Notes under the pieces: generated by a model | Told to the model about the DNA's origin: nothing | The model's database searches: none | What the model saw: the letters and a program-made list of their open reading frames with translations, nothing else | DNA from: Bagarius yarrelli | Taxonomy: Eukaryota > Chordata > Actinopteri > Siluriformes > Sisoridae | Length of the DNA: 64,000 nucleotides | Assembly (NCBI GenBank): GCA_005784505.1 | Contig: VCAZ01000063.1 | Coordinates: forward strand, 2,320,501 to 2,384,500 | Direction: 5' to 3' | Shown: piece after piece, positions 1-12,187 of the stretch | Layout: every line of letters starts with the position of its first letter | Position numbering within the stretch: position 1 is the stretch's first letter | Program-made: the position numbers and the translations under genes

Positions 1-79
1 TTTACCATTTTAGCCTTTTTTCAGAAGCTTCCATTGATAACCTTTACTACATACAAATGAAAACATGCAGCCTGTGTAC

Positions 80-3000
80 CTCTGGCCCCAGCATGGCAGC
101 AGGGTCTGTAATGGTGGACATGACCTCGTTAATCAGCTCCATCGGAATGTCACCCATGACTCGCACTTTTTTAGTGTCTTCATGAGACAAGAGCTCAGAG
201 GACTTTCGCTTCTCTCCGCCTTCACACAAACACACAAGTGCAAACTTTAAAATTTACTTAAAAGAAACCTGACCTGACAATTTATTTATGTTTCAATACA
301 AATATATTTATTTTTCAAATCTATCAATATTCATCAACCTATTGATTAGCAACCATTATTTATATAAACAACAGAATACACAATAGTTTGGAAACTTGCT
401 GGGATACTAAAATTTTTATGTAAATCTTGTTTTTATACATAATGCTATTTTAATTTTCTTGCATTACAAAATCTAAAACATAATTTATGTAACAGTAAAA
501 TACTACACAAACATTTATTTTTAAAGTGTAATAAAACACTGGAATAAGAACTATTAATAATTGTCTTACATTAACTAGAAAAAAACTTCTGTCATGTGAC
601 CTGATTAACACGTTACCTGCGGCAGGTTCCAGAGTGGGCGTGGTTTTGCGTAGTGGACTCGCACTTCTTGTTACTGTCTGCCCCACTGGAGATAACGTAG
701 TGGTGCAGTAAAGTGGCCGGGCCACCTGAGGCGCACTGATCACTAAACCAATCGAAATATATAAAAAACATACACACTGTACATTGACTAATGAGCTAAG
801 AGCAGATGATCCACTGGAAATATTTAGAAACTACTGTTTGTATTAGCAAAAAAACAACTCAAAACAACCAAATGTAAAAAAATGTTGTTTTTAAGCTAAT
901 TTTCGCTCTTATGTGTATAACCTCAAGCGATTTTTCCCTATTACGTGTAAGATTTAGATGTCGGAAGCTGGTTTGAGTTTATTAGAAATGGTTAAACTGA
1001 GATTTTCACACACTGTGGTTTGTAAATTTGCATAGAATAGTGTAGAAACCTAAAAACAAACTTCGCACATCTGCTCATGAAACATCATGACAGTCTGACG
1101 ACATAGATCAAAAGAGAACCACCAGCACTGGTTCGACCTGATCATACAATACTATATAGAACAGCAGATAGTCTTCACCTAAACGATCTCTAGGAGACGT
1201 GTGGTGCAATAATATAAACATAAAGCAGCAATCTAAACGAATGCTTACTCAGTGTTTTTCTGCTTTATACACCATGCACCACATTTAAAAAAAAATCTAA
1301 TTACCTCTAGGAATATGTCCTCCTGACACACCACCAACGGAGTCTTCACTCCAGATAGGGGAGTTGGGGCTGTAGACTTCCTCTTCCAACATCGACAGGA
1401 ACCTTAACACACACACACACACACACTATTACAGCAAACAAATTCACAACTTATGTGATGGTGGTGTGTATGTCTGTGCAGGTCCTCACTTGGGGAAGTG
1501 TGTAAGGATAAGTGTTCTTTTTTCAGGGGCCAGTTTGTCCTTCTCCTGCCTGGCCTGCTCCAGCAACTGTTTTCTCATGATGGGGAAGACAGAACGCAGC
1601 AGAGTTCGCCCAAAGATCTGCGTGGCTTCATACCGTGGGAGACTGTCACAAAACTGTGGCACGTTACAGTAACACAGCCACCTGTAACAGTAACACATAA
1701 ACAATACTTTACAATATAGTACTTCAGAATGTTTGTTAGAATTCCTCAGCTTCAGGGCCACATCTGTCTTCATCCTCCTTTTTCTCTAGCTGATTTAGTG
1801 CAGGTGCCTCATTTTACTTCTACAAAATCTAATAACTAAAAGTCACTATAAACACCTTGTGTAGTTGATTTTATATCCAGCTGCATCATCTACAGTAATG
1901 CGCTGTCGTCTCTGCGACGGCGTCTCCAGCTGCCAGCTGTTGATCTGGTTGAGGAACATCTTGGCCAGTTCCACGATGGTCTGTCGCTCTTTAGACGGTA
2001 GGTGACTGAACTTGTACTGAACGAAGTTATTAACTCCCTAAAACACAGAACAGCATATCAGAGGATCACAAGTTTGCAAACTGCATGTCTACTTTTAAAT
2101 AATGCTGTGCAGGACACTCGAGTTCCTCCACTCTGACCAGAAAACACTATGTTGTCATAGAGTTTTGAGGTTTGGTGCACAGTGGCATTGTCATGCTGGA
2201 ACAGTGTTTGGTTGTCTTATTTTCAGTACAGGAATAATACCATTCTTCAGCATACTGACACATTGTATAAATGTACATGCTATAAACATTCCAGTGATAG
2301 TTTAGGGACGATCCACTTATCGATATAATGTTTGGATGTCCACAACCGTTTGGTCATATAGTATATAATAGAATGCTGCAACATACAAAGCAATTCTAGA
2401 CAAGAATGTAACTCAAGCTTTCTGGCAACAGTAGACACACTTATGGTGCTATGATCAACAAGCCATATAGTGTAGAAATAATTTAATTAGCCATTAGCTA
2501 GAGTCACGTCATGGTTTAATAATTCTGTTGTTCGTTGAATGTACATGTATTCTTCCTGTTCTGCTATGTGCCATTTACCTGCTCGATGCTGGGTTTCTCA
2601 AACGGTGGACTCTCTAAAGCCTCCACCACGGGCCTCCCCATTTGCAGGACGCATTTCCTCAGCAGCTGTAAAGATATAAGATTCATGTCAACAGGGAGCT
2701 ACACATTGTAGCTGTTGAAATAAACAGGAAGCTGGTTTTAATATAAACAGCAGATTAATAAATAACCTATGGAATGAAGATAAAAGTCACCTTGAACAGA
2801 GAGAAGTAAACTTGCTTAGTGTCAGCATCCTCCTCTTTGTGGACACACGTGTAGAGATACTCCACATCCAGCACAATGCCCAGTAACCTGTTCATCTCAT
2901 CTTCTGATACGTTTTCCAGATGTGTGACGTGATCTCCTGGACAAAGACGGTAGAATAAAAGTTTACCCACTTCAGAAACTTCTATTCTGCGGGCCTGTTC

Positions 3001-5237
3001 CATCCAACCAGGCTGCCCAAATAACACGTTGACAGCAACATTCAGGTCTGTATGGTTTTTACAGCCACCTACACACACATCTTACCTAAAGGATGGCTGC
3101 AACTCCTGCAAGGTTCCAGCAGGTTAACAGGGTTTGGTTGCTCAGCTCTGGGTGGGGTCGGAGGTGGAGGGGTAGGAGGTGGATTTTGGCTTTTCCAACC
3201 ATTGCACTTACAAGATCCTTCGGCCTGTGGGAGAAAACTAACAGCTTTAAGGAGTCTCCTGCACTCACGCGATCGAATATTGAACTTAAAAATTAATCCA
3301 TAGCACAAAATAGAGCTATGGTACAAATTAACTGTATTTTACTGTACAAACTGTATTTATATTTTATACATACATTAATTTCAGTTATGCATTTAATTCG
3401 CTTTTTTTTTTTCAACAAAAAGCAGCAAACAGCAAACATCAGTACCCAAAGCACTTTATCAATGAGTGATAATTCACTCTTTTATTACAACAATAACAAT
3501 ACAATAACACAAAAACTGATGATTGACAAGCTACACCAAAAAAAATCCCTAACACTATACAACAATTACACAAATATTAAATGATCCACTGAAGTTCACT
3601 TAGGGGCCCTGGACCGGTAAGATCTTGACAGTTAAAAAAGATACAGTTAAAAAAGACAAAAAAGACACAATCAATAAGTTTTATGTATCAGGCAGTCTCA
3701 GTGAGCAGAACGGAAACTGTTAAAACAGGAAAAAATCACAAAGAAAAGCTGATGATGATGAAGCAGTCATCTAGTCTATATGACCCAGAAAAACAGAAGA
3801 AATAAAATCTAGACACTCTACAACTAAGCAAATTGAGGATTAAGAGCCTTAATCAGGGGGCCCAAAAGTGGCAATTGGTGGTACTGGGCATTGAACTCTG
3901 ATCTTCCAATTATCAGCCCATCACCGTAAGCACTGCGCTACCACATGCCCTTATTTACACCATTACATTTACATTTACAGCATTTGGCAGACGCCCTCAT
4001 CCAGAGCGACTTACATTTATCTCTTTTATAAAACTGAGCAACTGGGGGTTAAGGGCCTTGCTCAGGGGCCCCTCAGTGGCTTGGTGAAGCTGGGAATCGA
4101 ACCCACAATCTTCAGGGTGGTAGTCCAACACCTTAACCATGAGCCACCACTTTCCCATTAGAACATCACTAAAACATATTTACACTATTAGAACATCACT
4201 AGAACATATTACACCATTAGAACATATTTACACCATTAGAAACATCACTAGAACATGTTACACCATTAGAACATATTTACACCATTAGAACATCACTTGT
4301 TAATGGGCAAATTGCCGGAAATGCCGGAAATGTACAGTGAATGTACAGGAAATGTACAGGAAATGTAAACGACTGTTACGACATACAAAGACATGTTTAT
4401 GTGTCGGAACATCTGAAAATATAAGACATAAGAATGTTTTTTGCTTTATATAAAAAGGAAAAGCTAATTCGAGTACACTAAAGACCACATGGTATTGTTG
4501 TGATCTGCTGCTTCTTGTTTGCACTCTGTGTGCAAAGAGTGAACTTAGCCATGACGCAGTAGTGGGCGGGCCCGAGCTGCGTATTTGTGGCTCCGCCCCC
4601 TCGTAGCTGTCACACTGTCAAAACAAAGACGGGGAATAAACTAATCCACAGCGTCCCTGTACGTCTCACTACAGAATTCACACGTCATTAAGGCCTTCGG
4701 TCGGCTCACCCGAACAAACCATAACACACAACCGGCGAGATAAATGCGTGTGCACACCGAGCCTCGAAACACGGACATAAGCGCGCGCACACACCCCGTT
4801 TATAACTCTACCCCAGTGTTTACATCCCTTTACTGCGGGTCCGAATGACGAAAATATCAATACACGCCAATTATTTTCTGGCGTAGAGGAGCACATTTTG
4901 CACTGAGTGGTGGGGAAAATACCGTGCAACAATAAAGAGACGGTGAGAAAAACCCTGCGGATTTAAAGCGCCCGCTTTTGTGCGCGTGAAGTTTCCCGAG
5001 AGTTCCGAGTGCAGCTTGCGTAAGAATATCAGCTCCGCTTCTCTAATACCACACACACACACACACACACGCGCGCACACTAGCTGTATTTTTGTCTAAA
5101 GTAGAGGAGTTGCAGAAAAGTACCTTGCAGGAGGAGTACACGGCGAGTTTCTCGAGTTTTTTGAGGCGCGGTGAGGAGCGGAGCTGTGCTTTGGCCGCCG
5201 CCGAGCCGTGCGCACTTCCCGCGGAATTCTCCGCCAT
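80..5237 (-). CDS. kat2b: Lysine acetyltransferase 2B (PCAF), N-terminal half, partial at left edge
   Basis: Nine coding exons (minus): 5124-5237, 3086-3224, 2791-2936, 2579-2665, 1856-2037, 1490-1681, 1305-1402, 617-742, 80-219. They join in frame to 408 codons. The start is the ATG at 5237; exon 1 carries KAQLRSSPRLKKLEKL, the conserved PCAF N-terminal block. Exons 2-6 make the PCAF_N domain, including ENVSEDEMNRLLGIVLDVEY, HKEEDADTKQVYF, RWLCYCNVPQFCDSLPRYE and KRTLILTHFPKFLSMLEEE. The last exon ends MGDIPMELINEVMSTITDP...MLGPE, just before the GNAT acetyltransferase domain, which with the bromodomain lies outside the window. The protein is a nuclear histone/transcription-factor acetyltransferase of SAGA/PCAF complexes. 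INEVMSTITDPAAMLGPE and the rab5a/tbc1d5 neighbours favour KAT2B over the paralogue KAT2A. Exon 2 has a proline-rich run (PPPTPPPPTPP). No frameshift seen. Confidence 0.95.
2105..2345 (+). mobile_element. Decayed Tc1-type/MITE fragment in kat2b intron
   Basis: Contains GTGCACAGTGGCATTGTCATGC and ends GTTTGGTCATATAGTAT, the shared internal and terminal motifs of a DNA-transposon family seen repeatedly in this window. No coding capacity. Ends are approximate. Confidence 0.5.
3846..3955 (+). repeat. SINE-like repeat, partial copy
   Basis: Partial copy of the window's dominant SINE-like repeat: TTAAGAGCCTTAATCAGGGG, the GTGGCAA..GGTGGTACTGGG block and the ACTCTGATCTTCCAATTATCAG block. It lies in kat2b intron 1, just left of a fuller copy. 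Confidence 0.6.
3961..4155 (+). repeat. SINE-like repeat, near full-length copy
   Basis: Begins with TTTACAGCATTTGGCAGACGC, then CCAGAGCGACTTACATTTATC, AACTGAGCAACTGGGGGTTAAGGG, CTTGCTCAGGGGCCCC, GGGAATCGAACCCACAATCTTC and CCTTAACCATGAGCCACCAC. This is the most complete copy of a repeat that recurs at least eleven times here, in both orientations. It sits in kat2b intron 1. Confidence 0.75.
4157..4292. repeat. Minisatellite (ATTAGAACATCACTAGAACAT-type units)
   Basis: About five imperfect tandem units built on ACCATTAGAACAT with ATTTAC or CACTAG variants. The array starts at the end of the adjacent SINE-like copy. A second short tandem (AGGAAATGTAC units) follows at about 4318-4366. Confidence 0.75.
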
Positions 5238-5340
5238 GACCGGACCCGGCGCTTCCCCTTCACCCCGTGCCGACAAAATCACCTCCGACCACCGCGAGCG
5301 CTTTCCCTCGCACCTCAGTTGGGATTTTTACCCTTTTTTT
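4545..5340 (-). promoter_or_regulatory. kat2b: kat2b promoter/CpG-rich region and possible intronic GC boxes
   Basis: Sequence around and upstream of the kat2b start (about 5140-5320) is clearly richer in CpG than the surrounding AT-rich DNA, as expected for a vertebrate housekeeping promoter. A second GC-rich patch inside intron 1 at about 4560-4605 contains GGGCGGGC and CCGCCCC boxes (Sp1-like) and could be a downstream promoter. Neither start site can be fixed from sequence alone. Confidence 0.5.
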
Positions 5341-5611
5341 TACTCCTTCACAGCGGGATCAGACATGGCGTTCATCCCTGTCTTTTTCCTCGTTTCGCTT
5401 AATTCTGCACATGCACTGTCCGCCCGCTAGGGGAGAAAAAAAGAATACGAAGCTGGAGCAAAAGAAAAAAAAAATAACAACACAAGCTGAATTTGAAGGT
5501 CAAATGCGTCGATGGGGGGGGGTGTTTCAGGGTAGAAAAATACCCAACAATAGCATGATAAAGAAATGGCAGTCATTTTAGAATGAAAGAACAACAAGCA
5601 GATTTACCAGA

Positions 5612-5890
5612 TACTGTAAGACCAAAAGTTTGTGGACATCTGAACATTTATAACACATTTATAACTGTTGCTAGAAAGTTGTATCTGTCTGCTGTACAAA
5701 TCCATTAATCCTTCAGTGGAACTAAGAGACCCAAACACTGATCCAGCATGACAATCCCCCTGTGCACAAATTGTTATTGGAGTAGAAGAACTTGGGTGTA
5801 CTATACAAAACCCTGACTCTGACTCAACACCACTGAACACCTTTACAATAAACAGGAACACTGACTGCACTCCAGACCTCCTTACCTGAC
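5612..5890 (+). mobile_element. Decayed non-autonomous DNA-transposon copy
   Basis: Starts with GACCAAAAGTTTGTGGACAT, followed by ACTAAGAGACCCAAACACTG, CCAGCATGACAATCC and CACCACTGAACACCTTTAC. This set and order recur at 16925, 32965 and 55836, so the copies belong to one family with a CCAAAAGTTTGTGGAC terminus. No transposase remains. Confidence 0.6.
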
Positions 5891-6703
5891 ACTAGGAAGG
5901 GACAGCTTGGAAATGAATTAATCACAGAAATTACACAATACTTTAACCTCATATAAATATGAGAATTGGAGGTGTATGGGCTTAAATCAGGATTAAAATT
6001 AAGGGATTTTTCAGAAAATATTAGAAGGCAATCTAATACTTTAACAGAAAGTGGCACCAATCAAGGGCTGGCATACAGTTAGGCTTGCAATCAAATCAAA
6101 TTTTGTAGAATAATGGGCAGTTACCTGTAAGTTAAATCCCTAGAATTTGAAATTGGCCAAAGAGCACTAATAAGGTTCAAAAATCCAGTCTTTAATTGAG
6201 ACTCTGGAAAAAAAAAAAGCAACATTGAAATGCAAACCATTTCATATTAAACAAAAGATTCACCATTAAAAAACCTTTAAAATACAGTTTAAGTTTTTGT
6301 TCACGATGATTATCTAACCCAGTGCATGTTCAATCTGCATTAGTGCTGGAAAAATAAAATAAATTGACACACCTGTAAAGAACACCCTATACCATGAATG
6401 AACATACCTGTCAAACAACACAAATCACACATCCATGGGTTTACACAACCAACAGACACTTTTTTGCTATAAGCACAGGTTTGGCAACACAGCCCATGTT
6501 GGAAGAGGTGTTAGATTTTTCAAATTGTAGCTATGAAAAAACATGCTACCTCAGCTACAGAGCTATAACAGGATGGTTACAACATGCATGAATCGGAACA
6601 CTAACTTGTGATTTTGCAGTTTAAAACCTATAGAGAACCCGACAGGTTTAAACACAAGATTTCACAGCCAAACTTTGCAGGAAACAATGCACAACATCTA
6701 ATA

Positions 6704-6756
6704 AAAAAAAAACTGAACTCTTTACCATAATTTTTAGAGTTCAGTTTTTAAAAAAA
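6704..6756. repeat. Short inverted repeat (hairpin)
   Basis: An AAAAAACTGAACTCT arm is followed, after about 15 nt, by AGAGTTCAGTTTTT, giving a stem of roughly 14 bp in A/T-rich flanks. It lies in the probable rab5a 3' UTR. It may be a short MITE or an RNA hairpin. Confidence 0.55.
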
Positions 6757-8369
6757 TATTTGCATTTGGTGGTTAACTAGTTAAATTAGATTAATTTGCA
6801 AAATGGTGTCAGGTCCTTAAATTTATGTCTTCTGACCGCACCTTATATAGTGCGTGTTATCTATCTATTTGATTTTAAAAATGTTCCTAAGCAAACCATA
6901 TACAAAAAAAGCATGTGGTAGGGATACCCGCATCATGATATGGGGCAGCTTTTCTGCAAACGCGAACGACACACCTTTAAAAGACATCAAGACATTAACG
7001 CTGCATCGCTGATCTGGCTTAAACATGTACATTTTAACAAGCCCATGAGACAACACACCTATACAAAGACAGACGCATATAACTTTAGACGGGTATAAAA
7101 AGAATTATATATTACGTATATATATAATTTTTAGCCAACTGCTGACTTTATATATAGAGGACCCAGAGAAGGTTTTAAAACCGTGAAAAATGATAGATGG
7201 GGCAAAATTTCTACAGCTACGCTACCTAAAATGAACGTTTATTTGCTTTGTGAGACTTGCATCCAAACCAACCATTTTATTTTTAAAAACAGATCTTTGT
7301 TTACACTTATAAATATCGTTTATAAATGCTTAAACAGTTGGGCTCTGGATCACTAAACAGAATATCAGGGAAACATGCCACTGTTGGGCTTTTGAGCAGG
7401 GCTCTATCTTGTACGCTCCAGAGAAACTGTATAATGGCTGACCCAACTTAACCAGCTGGGTGGGTTTTACAGAAAAGTATTTCCATGGTGCGTAAAATTG
7501 TGACGATTAAAACGGCTCCTTCTTATAATGGTGAAATGTGTTCTATAATTTATTTTATTCAATACACAAAAACACTTTGATTCAAATACGTGTATTCTGC
7601 TCATTGTATATGGTGTCTGTGTGCATGCATGAATATATCACACAGGCTGCAATTAGACCAAACCATAGTAGAATAGATATATCACATAAAATGATGAAAA
7701 CATGTGTCTAAAACCAGAGAGACAGACGGTTCATTATTAAGAGCATGTCTGTATGACGAGAGGAGATTCTAGCTTAACACCTGTAATGGGGGACATGTAC
7801 TAGCTTTTTGGAAAACAAGTAAAACTCCGGGAATCTTTTCCTAATCCATACACATTTTAAGTGAACTGATTGGAACAGTAAGGCTTTAAAGGGCTGCCTG
7901 GTTAGAAAGGGGTTTGTATTATGGCAATAAATGTTAATATATACACAAACAGACATGTTTGTGAAAAATATATTAAGGGTTTATAGGCTGCTTAAATTGC
8001 AGGGGGCAGTTAAATATTGCACATTGTCATTAGATGTGTAGACATAAGCATGAAGCCGAACACCATGTACAGTGTCAATGCTTTAACTATAAGGCCCCCC
8101 CTTTTCATGCCATATTAAGCAACAAAAATAAAGATGAGTATTAAGCAGCTGGAAAAAAAGAGAAACAGGGCTTAACATGAGCTAACTGCAGACAACAAGT
8201 TAGTGTAAAAGTGCAGGAAAAACAGGGCTTAACTTTTGGTTCTAAAAACTGCTGAACCACAGACTTATGCAATGGAATAAAGCAAGGCATGACATCAGGT
8301 ACAGTCTGGGGAGGAGCAAGGCTTTGCGTTTGGCTTGCTGACAGTGTGGGAGGGTTTGGGGTGTTGGCG

Positions 8370-11300
8370 ATAGTTAGTTACGTTAGTGAAGCAGCAGGAC
8401 TCCCTGGAAGGTGATGCCAAGTCGGTGAGTGTCACAGGCTGATTGCCTCCAATGGTGATTCCAGGCAGTTGAGGCCTTGAGCTCGTTCTTAGGCAAACTT
8501 TTTAGCTGGAACGAAGAGGAAAAGAAGAAAAAGTCAAATTTACCAAACTTAATAGAGAGCAGCTAAAATGGTGTTCTCTGTGTTGTACCAACACATAAAA
8601 GTCATACCGATAGCCATGAAATCGCGTTCACATTCATGGAGGTCTTGGTTGGCTGAAGTCTCCATGAAGAGCAAACTGTTTTCATCTGCGTATGACTGGC
8701 TACACCTGGAAAACACATCCTGAGAGGTAAGTAAATTGAACAATGTCCAGAGACAAGGAGCCAACAGAACACCTCCACCTTGCAATTTAAGCAAAAAGTT
8801 ACTAAAATCCAAACATGCAGCTATCCCAAATATTCAACCGGGCTTCATGTCACATCAACAGCAGAATGAGAACTGAGAACTGGGATCTCCACTGTAGATG
8901 CTGCATTGGGGTCAGACAGGGTTCAGACAGTTGAGAACATAGTGACATGTGAAAAAACACAACGTAGGGTGAACCAAACACACACACAAAATGTTCCTAC
9001 AAACAGTACACAAAACACAAACACACATGCTTTACTCACCTGGGTGTCCACAGCTCTCTTGGTGCGAGGTCCGCCTTGTTTCCAACAACAGGACCAAGTG
9101 ACAATGTTAGGACGGCCTGCCTCTGGAGCTCCTTCACCCAGTTCTGTGCTCTCGCAAATGAAAAACTGAACCCTGCATCCGCATCAAAAAAAAAGAGAGA
9201 AAAAAAAAAGACCACTGTTGGGCTTTTGATCTAACTCCAATAGAGATGGTGGAAGAAGTACGCATCATTAAAAACGGTTTTCAAACAGGAGTCAAATGGA
9301 AAAAAGAATAATAATAATAAATGTGGAAGTGAAGAACATAGTTGTCCATGAGATAGTTTGTAAATAGTGATCTTTCAGATTTGAAAGAGAGAGAAGATGC
9401 TAAGATTGCTAAATGTGTAGACACAACCACGAGAATTTAACTTTTCTGTAAAGAGATATACATTTGAATATACAACACCCTCCATGCAGATAAATAAAAT
9501 GTATGATATTGCAATTAAACATATTAGCAAAACATTATTAAGATGAAAAGCAAATATTTAGGTAAGAAAGTATGAATATTTGGCAAGTACAAATATTTTG
9601 GGAGACCTTGCATGGTGTGGGTCCATGCCTGCGTGGTTCAAGGCGCCGGACACCCAAATGCATAGTTGGCTCTGGCAACCGGGGTTCGTTTCCGGCTTGC
9701 AAATGGGTCCTTTCCGGTCCAGCTTTTCAAAAAAACATTCTAGCACTTTTATTTTTACAGAAGTAAAGTATCTTTTATTAGCATAATATACGTATAACTA
9801 AGTTGCAAAGGTTAAATTATTGATCAGTGAAAAAAGAAAAAGCCAATTAAGAAGAACATTTTTAAAAGCTGTCGTGATTTTCATCATTGAATGAATTCGC
9901 TGAGTTTAATTAGCTATTTAATTAATTTGTTTTCAGAGAGCTATTAAAAAAATATTAGCATCGAGTTGCCTTGTATGATATTTTATAATATTATTGAATA
10001 TGCAGTATACAGTAAAGGTTCCATCCTGCGAATCAGAGAATGGAGACAACAGAAATCTCCTGGTCATTTAAAGAAACACTGAGGGGCAGTAAATCAACTG
10101 TATTCTCAAATAAGTAACCACTCAGTAATTGCCAAACACCTCAATTGTGAAATTTCCTGTAAATCTGCAAAGGCATTGTTTCTTGTTACCTTAGTCAAAA
10201 TGTCACGAAAATCTATACCAAGTGAGCAACTTTTGTGCAATCACGCAGTCAGTGTGTATAACTACTTAAGTGGTAGATGCACAGCGGAGGAATTAACAGT
10301 CGGGGAGAGGTACTCAGGGTCTCCATATTACAGCTTATGCTTATAGGGTACACTAATCCCACTAAAAACGAGTGGTCTGAGCAAGTGACGTTTGATCTTA
10401 CAGATTGATCTTACAGAGAAAATGTTGAACATGAATGTAAGGTTATGTTCAATGTTACACAGATGTACACCAGTAGAGTTGTAACTTTGTAACAACCAGC
10501 ATCAACAAATGATTGTATAGACTAAAAGTCATGAGGAAGTATTAAGATGTAGACCAGACACTTCAGGTGGGCTTTTTCAGATTAGATAACCCTTCATCTG
10601 TAACCAAAAAACCTGCAGTTAAAGAATCAATCGTCAGCGTCAGGGTTGACTCACTTCATCCGTGATATACGTAGTACATGGAATGGCGCTCCTCTGTAGT
10701 ACATGGGGGCGAGGCTGTGGTAGCGCTCCTGTCCGGCTGTGTCCCAAATCTCAAACTTAACTGTTGTGTCATCCAGGCACACTGTCTGGGTCAGGAAGGC
10801 CGCTGGGAACAGTAACCAGTAGAGACAGAAATTACCTCAGTAATGTAACCCACAAATGATTGTTTGAAGGGTGTTCTACTTCACTAGAATAAGACTATAA
10901 GACTATACTACCCCTTTAAACTCTGGGAGATTAGATAACGTCTTCTATGTGGTAACAAACAGAAATTATAAACAAATTGCATAACGATTCGGACATACTA
11001 CTCGTCTCACATACACAGTTTTGCCCACTAAATAGTATGAAAGTATGTGATTTCGGATATAGTCAATCTATTTCCCAGAGCCGTCTTAGTTTCTGTTTTT
11101 CCTTGGATCAGCACAATCAGACATCTTATCCTGATGTAAGCAACATGATCTGATAATAATACATGCTGATTTGATAAATGATCTAAAGTGTCTGATTGAA
11201 AAAACAATTAAAACGAAACAAATGAACAAACTAACAAATTATTACAACCATGTGCCTTTGTAAGAAAATCACATACACAGTGGCAATAAAAAGAAAGTGA

Positions 11301-11805
11301 ACTTGTTAGACTGAAATGGATTTTTGCAGTCATTTGCCCTAAAATGTGAACTGATTTTCATTTAAGTCACAAAAGAGAAATACTTAAACTAAAAACACAC
11401 AAACAATTTAATATTTATTGAACACACCAATTAAACATTCAAAGTGCTGGACAAACAAGGAAGTGAAAACCATAAACTAATCACTTTAATGATAAAGCTG
11501 CTTTTTGTTAGTAGTTTGCTACTATATCTGGAATTCAGTTAATAAAATCAGGTTTGGTTTAGAGTTATTCTGACGTTCGGGTGTCTGAAAATGAATATAG
11601 AAACTGTTATTTATCTTATTATACTGATTTATCACTTACCCCCTATTGTGCTCTCCTGAAACTCATGGAACTGGCCCTTGACAAAACGTAGCACCAGACT
11701 CGACTTGCCCACTGCAGACTCTCCCAGCAGCACCAGTTTAAACTGGCAGATCTTACTGGCTGCGTTGGGGCCACCAGGCCGAGTCGCCGCTCCCCGATTG
11801 GCCAT
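8370..11805 (-). CDS. rab5a: Ras-related GTPase Rab5A; first coding exon intact, later exons frame-damaged
   Basis: Coding exons by splice sites: 11640-11805, 10655-10802, 9040-9165, 8608-8705 and about 8370-8505. Exon 1 is intact from the ATG at 11805: [24 protein letters not shown]-loop GESAVGKS (residues 28-35) and [16 protein letters not shown] rather than HEYQ favours RAB5A over RAB5C. The next exon keeps [41 protein letters not shown] sequence, then breaks. Exon 3 still encodes [13 protein letters not shown] and NKADLA, exon 4 [15 protein letters not shown], and the last exon a CC-rich prenylation tail, but each needs several 1-5 nt indels to be read. Rab5A drives early-endosome fusion. 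As written the gene gives no full protein: either a decaying copy or local sequence error. Gene identity is sure; status is not. Confidence 0.85.
9605..9700 (+). repeat. tRNA-derived repeat (tRNA-Leu-like SINE head or pseudogene)
   Basis: Contains GTGGTTCAAGGCGCCGGAC, like the A-box/D-arm of class II (Leu-type) tRNAs, and GGTTCGTTTCC, a good pol III B box, about 40 nt later. The acceptor stem and anticodon arm do not fold into a usable tRNA, so it is a pseudogene or SINE head within a rab5a intron. Confidence 0.5.
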
Positions 11806-12187
11806 GACAGCTATTCGAAACTCCTTCTCCTTCCAGCACGCTCACGCTGCACTAATACAGAAAGAGCTTCATAAAATATAAATCCTGTCCTCATTTAATT
11901 TAGTGGAATGCTCAGGATTTGGTTTTGTACATTCTAAGCCGAAATATGTGACTTGCGAGTGCACACATACACAACGCACCAACAATTAAACATCCATGTG
12001 AGATGCCTCCATACATCCATGCTGAGCTGAGCGTTATAGTTCAGTCATTTTTTAATGAGGGGAACTCTGTGCGGTAAAGTCTTTAAGTCTAAAGACTTCA
12101 GGATGGTTTATTTTCTGGGAAAACCCCAACCGAGTGACAAAAACTCGTTCTTTTGATATCCAACACTATTTTGACATCATGCTGAAA

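Larger units (their letters stand above)
5340..8370. other. kat2b-rab5a interval; probable long rab5a 3' UTR
   Basis: This stretch holds the kat2b upstream flank, a decayed DNA-transposon copy (5612-5890) and AT-rich sequence without convincing reading frames. The right half (roughly 6800-8370) is probably rab5a 3' UTR because it follows the rab5a stop on the minus strand. Several minus-strand AATAAA-like signals exist (for example near 7550), so no poly(A) site is chosen. Confidence 0.4.

Noticed and set aside
4140..4366. Possible CRISPR array
   Set aside because: Units are contiguous imperfect tandems without unique spacers, in a vertebrate intron.
5092..5581. Plus-strand frames of 64-112 codons opposite kat2b exon 1
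   Set aside because: Shadows of the GC-rich kat2b first exon and promoter; no splice or family support for an antisense gene.
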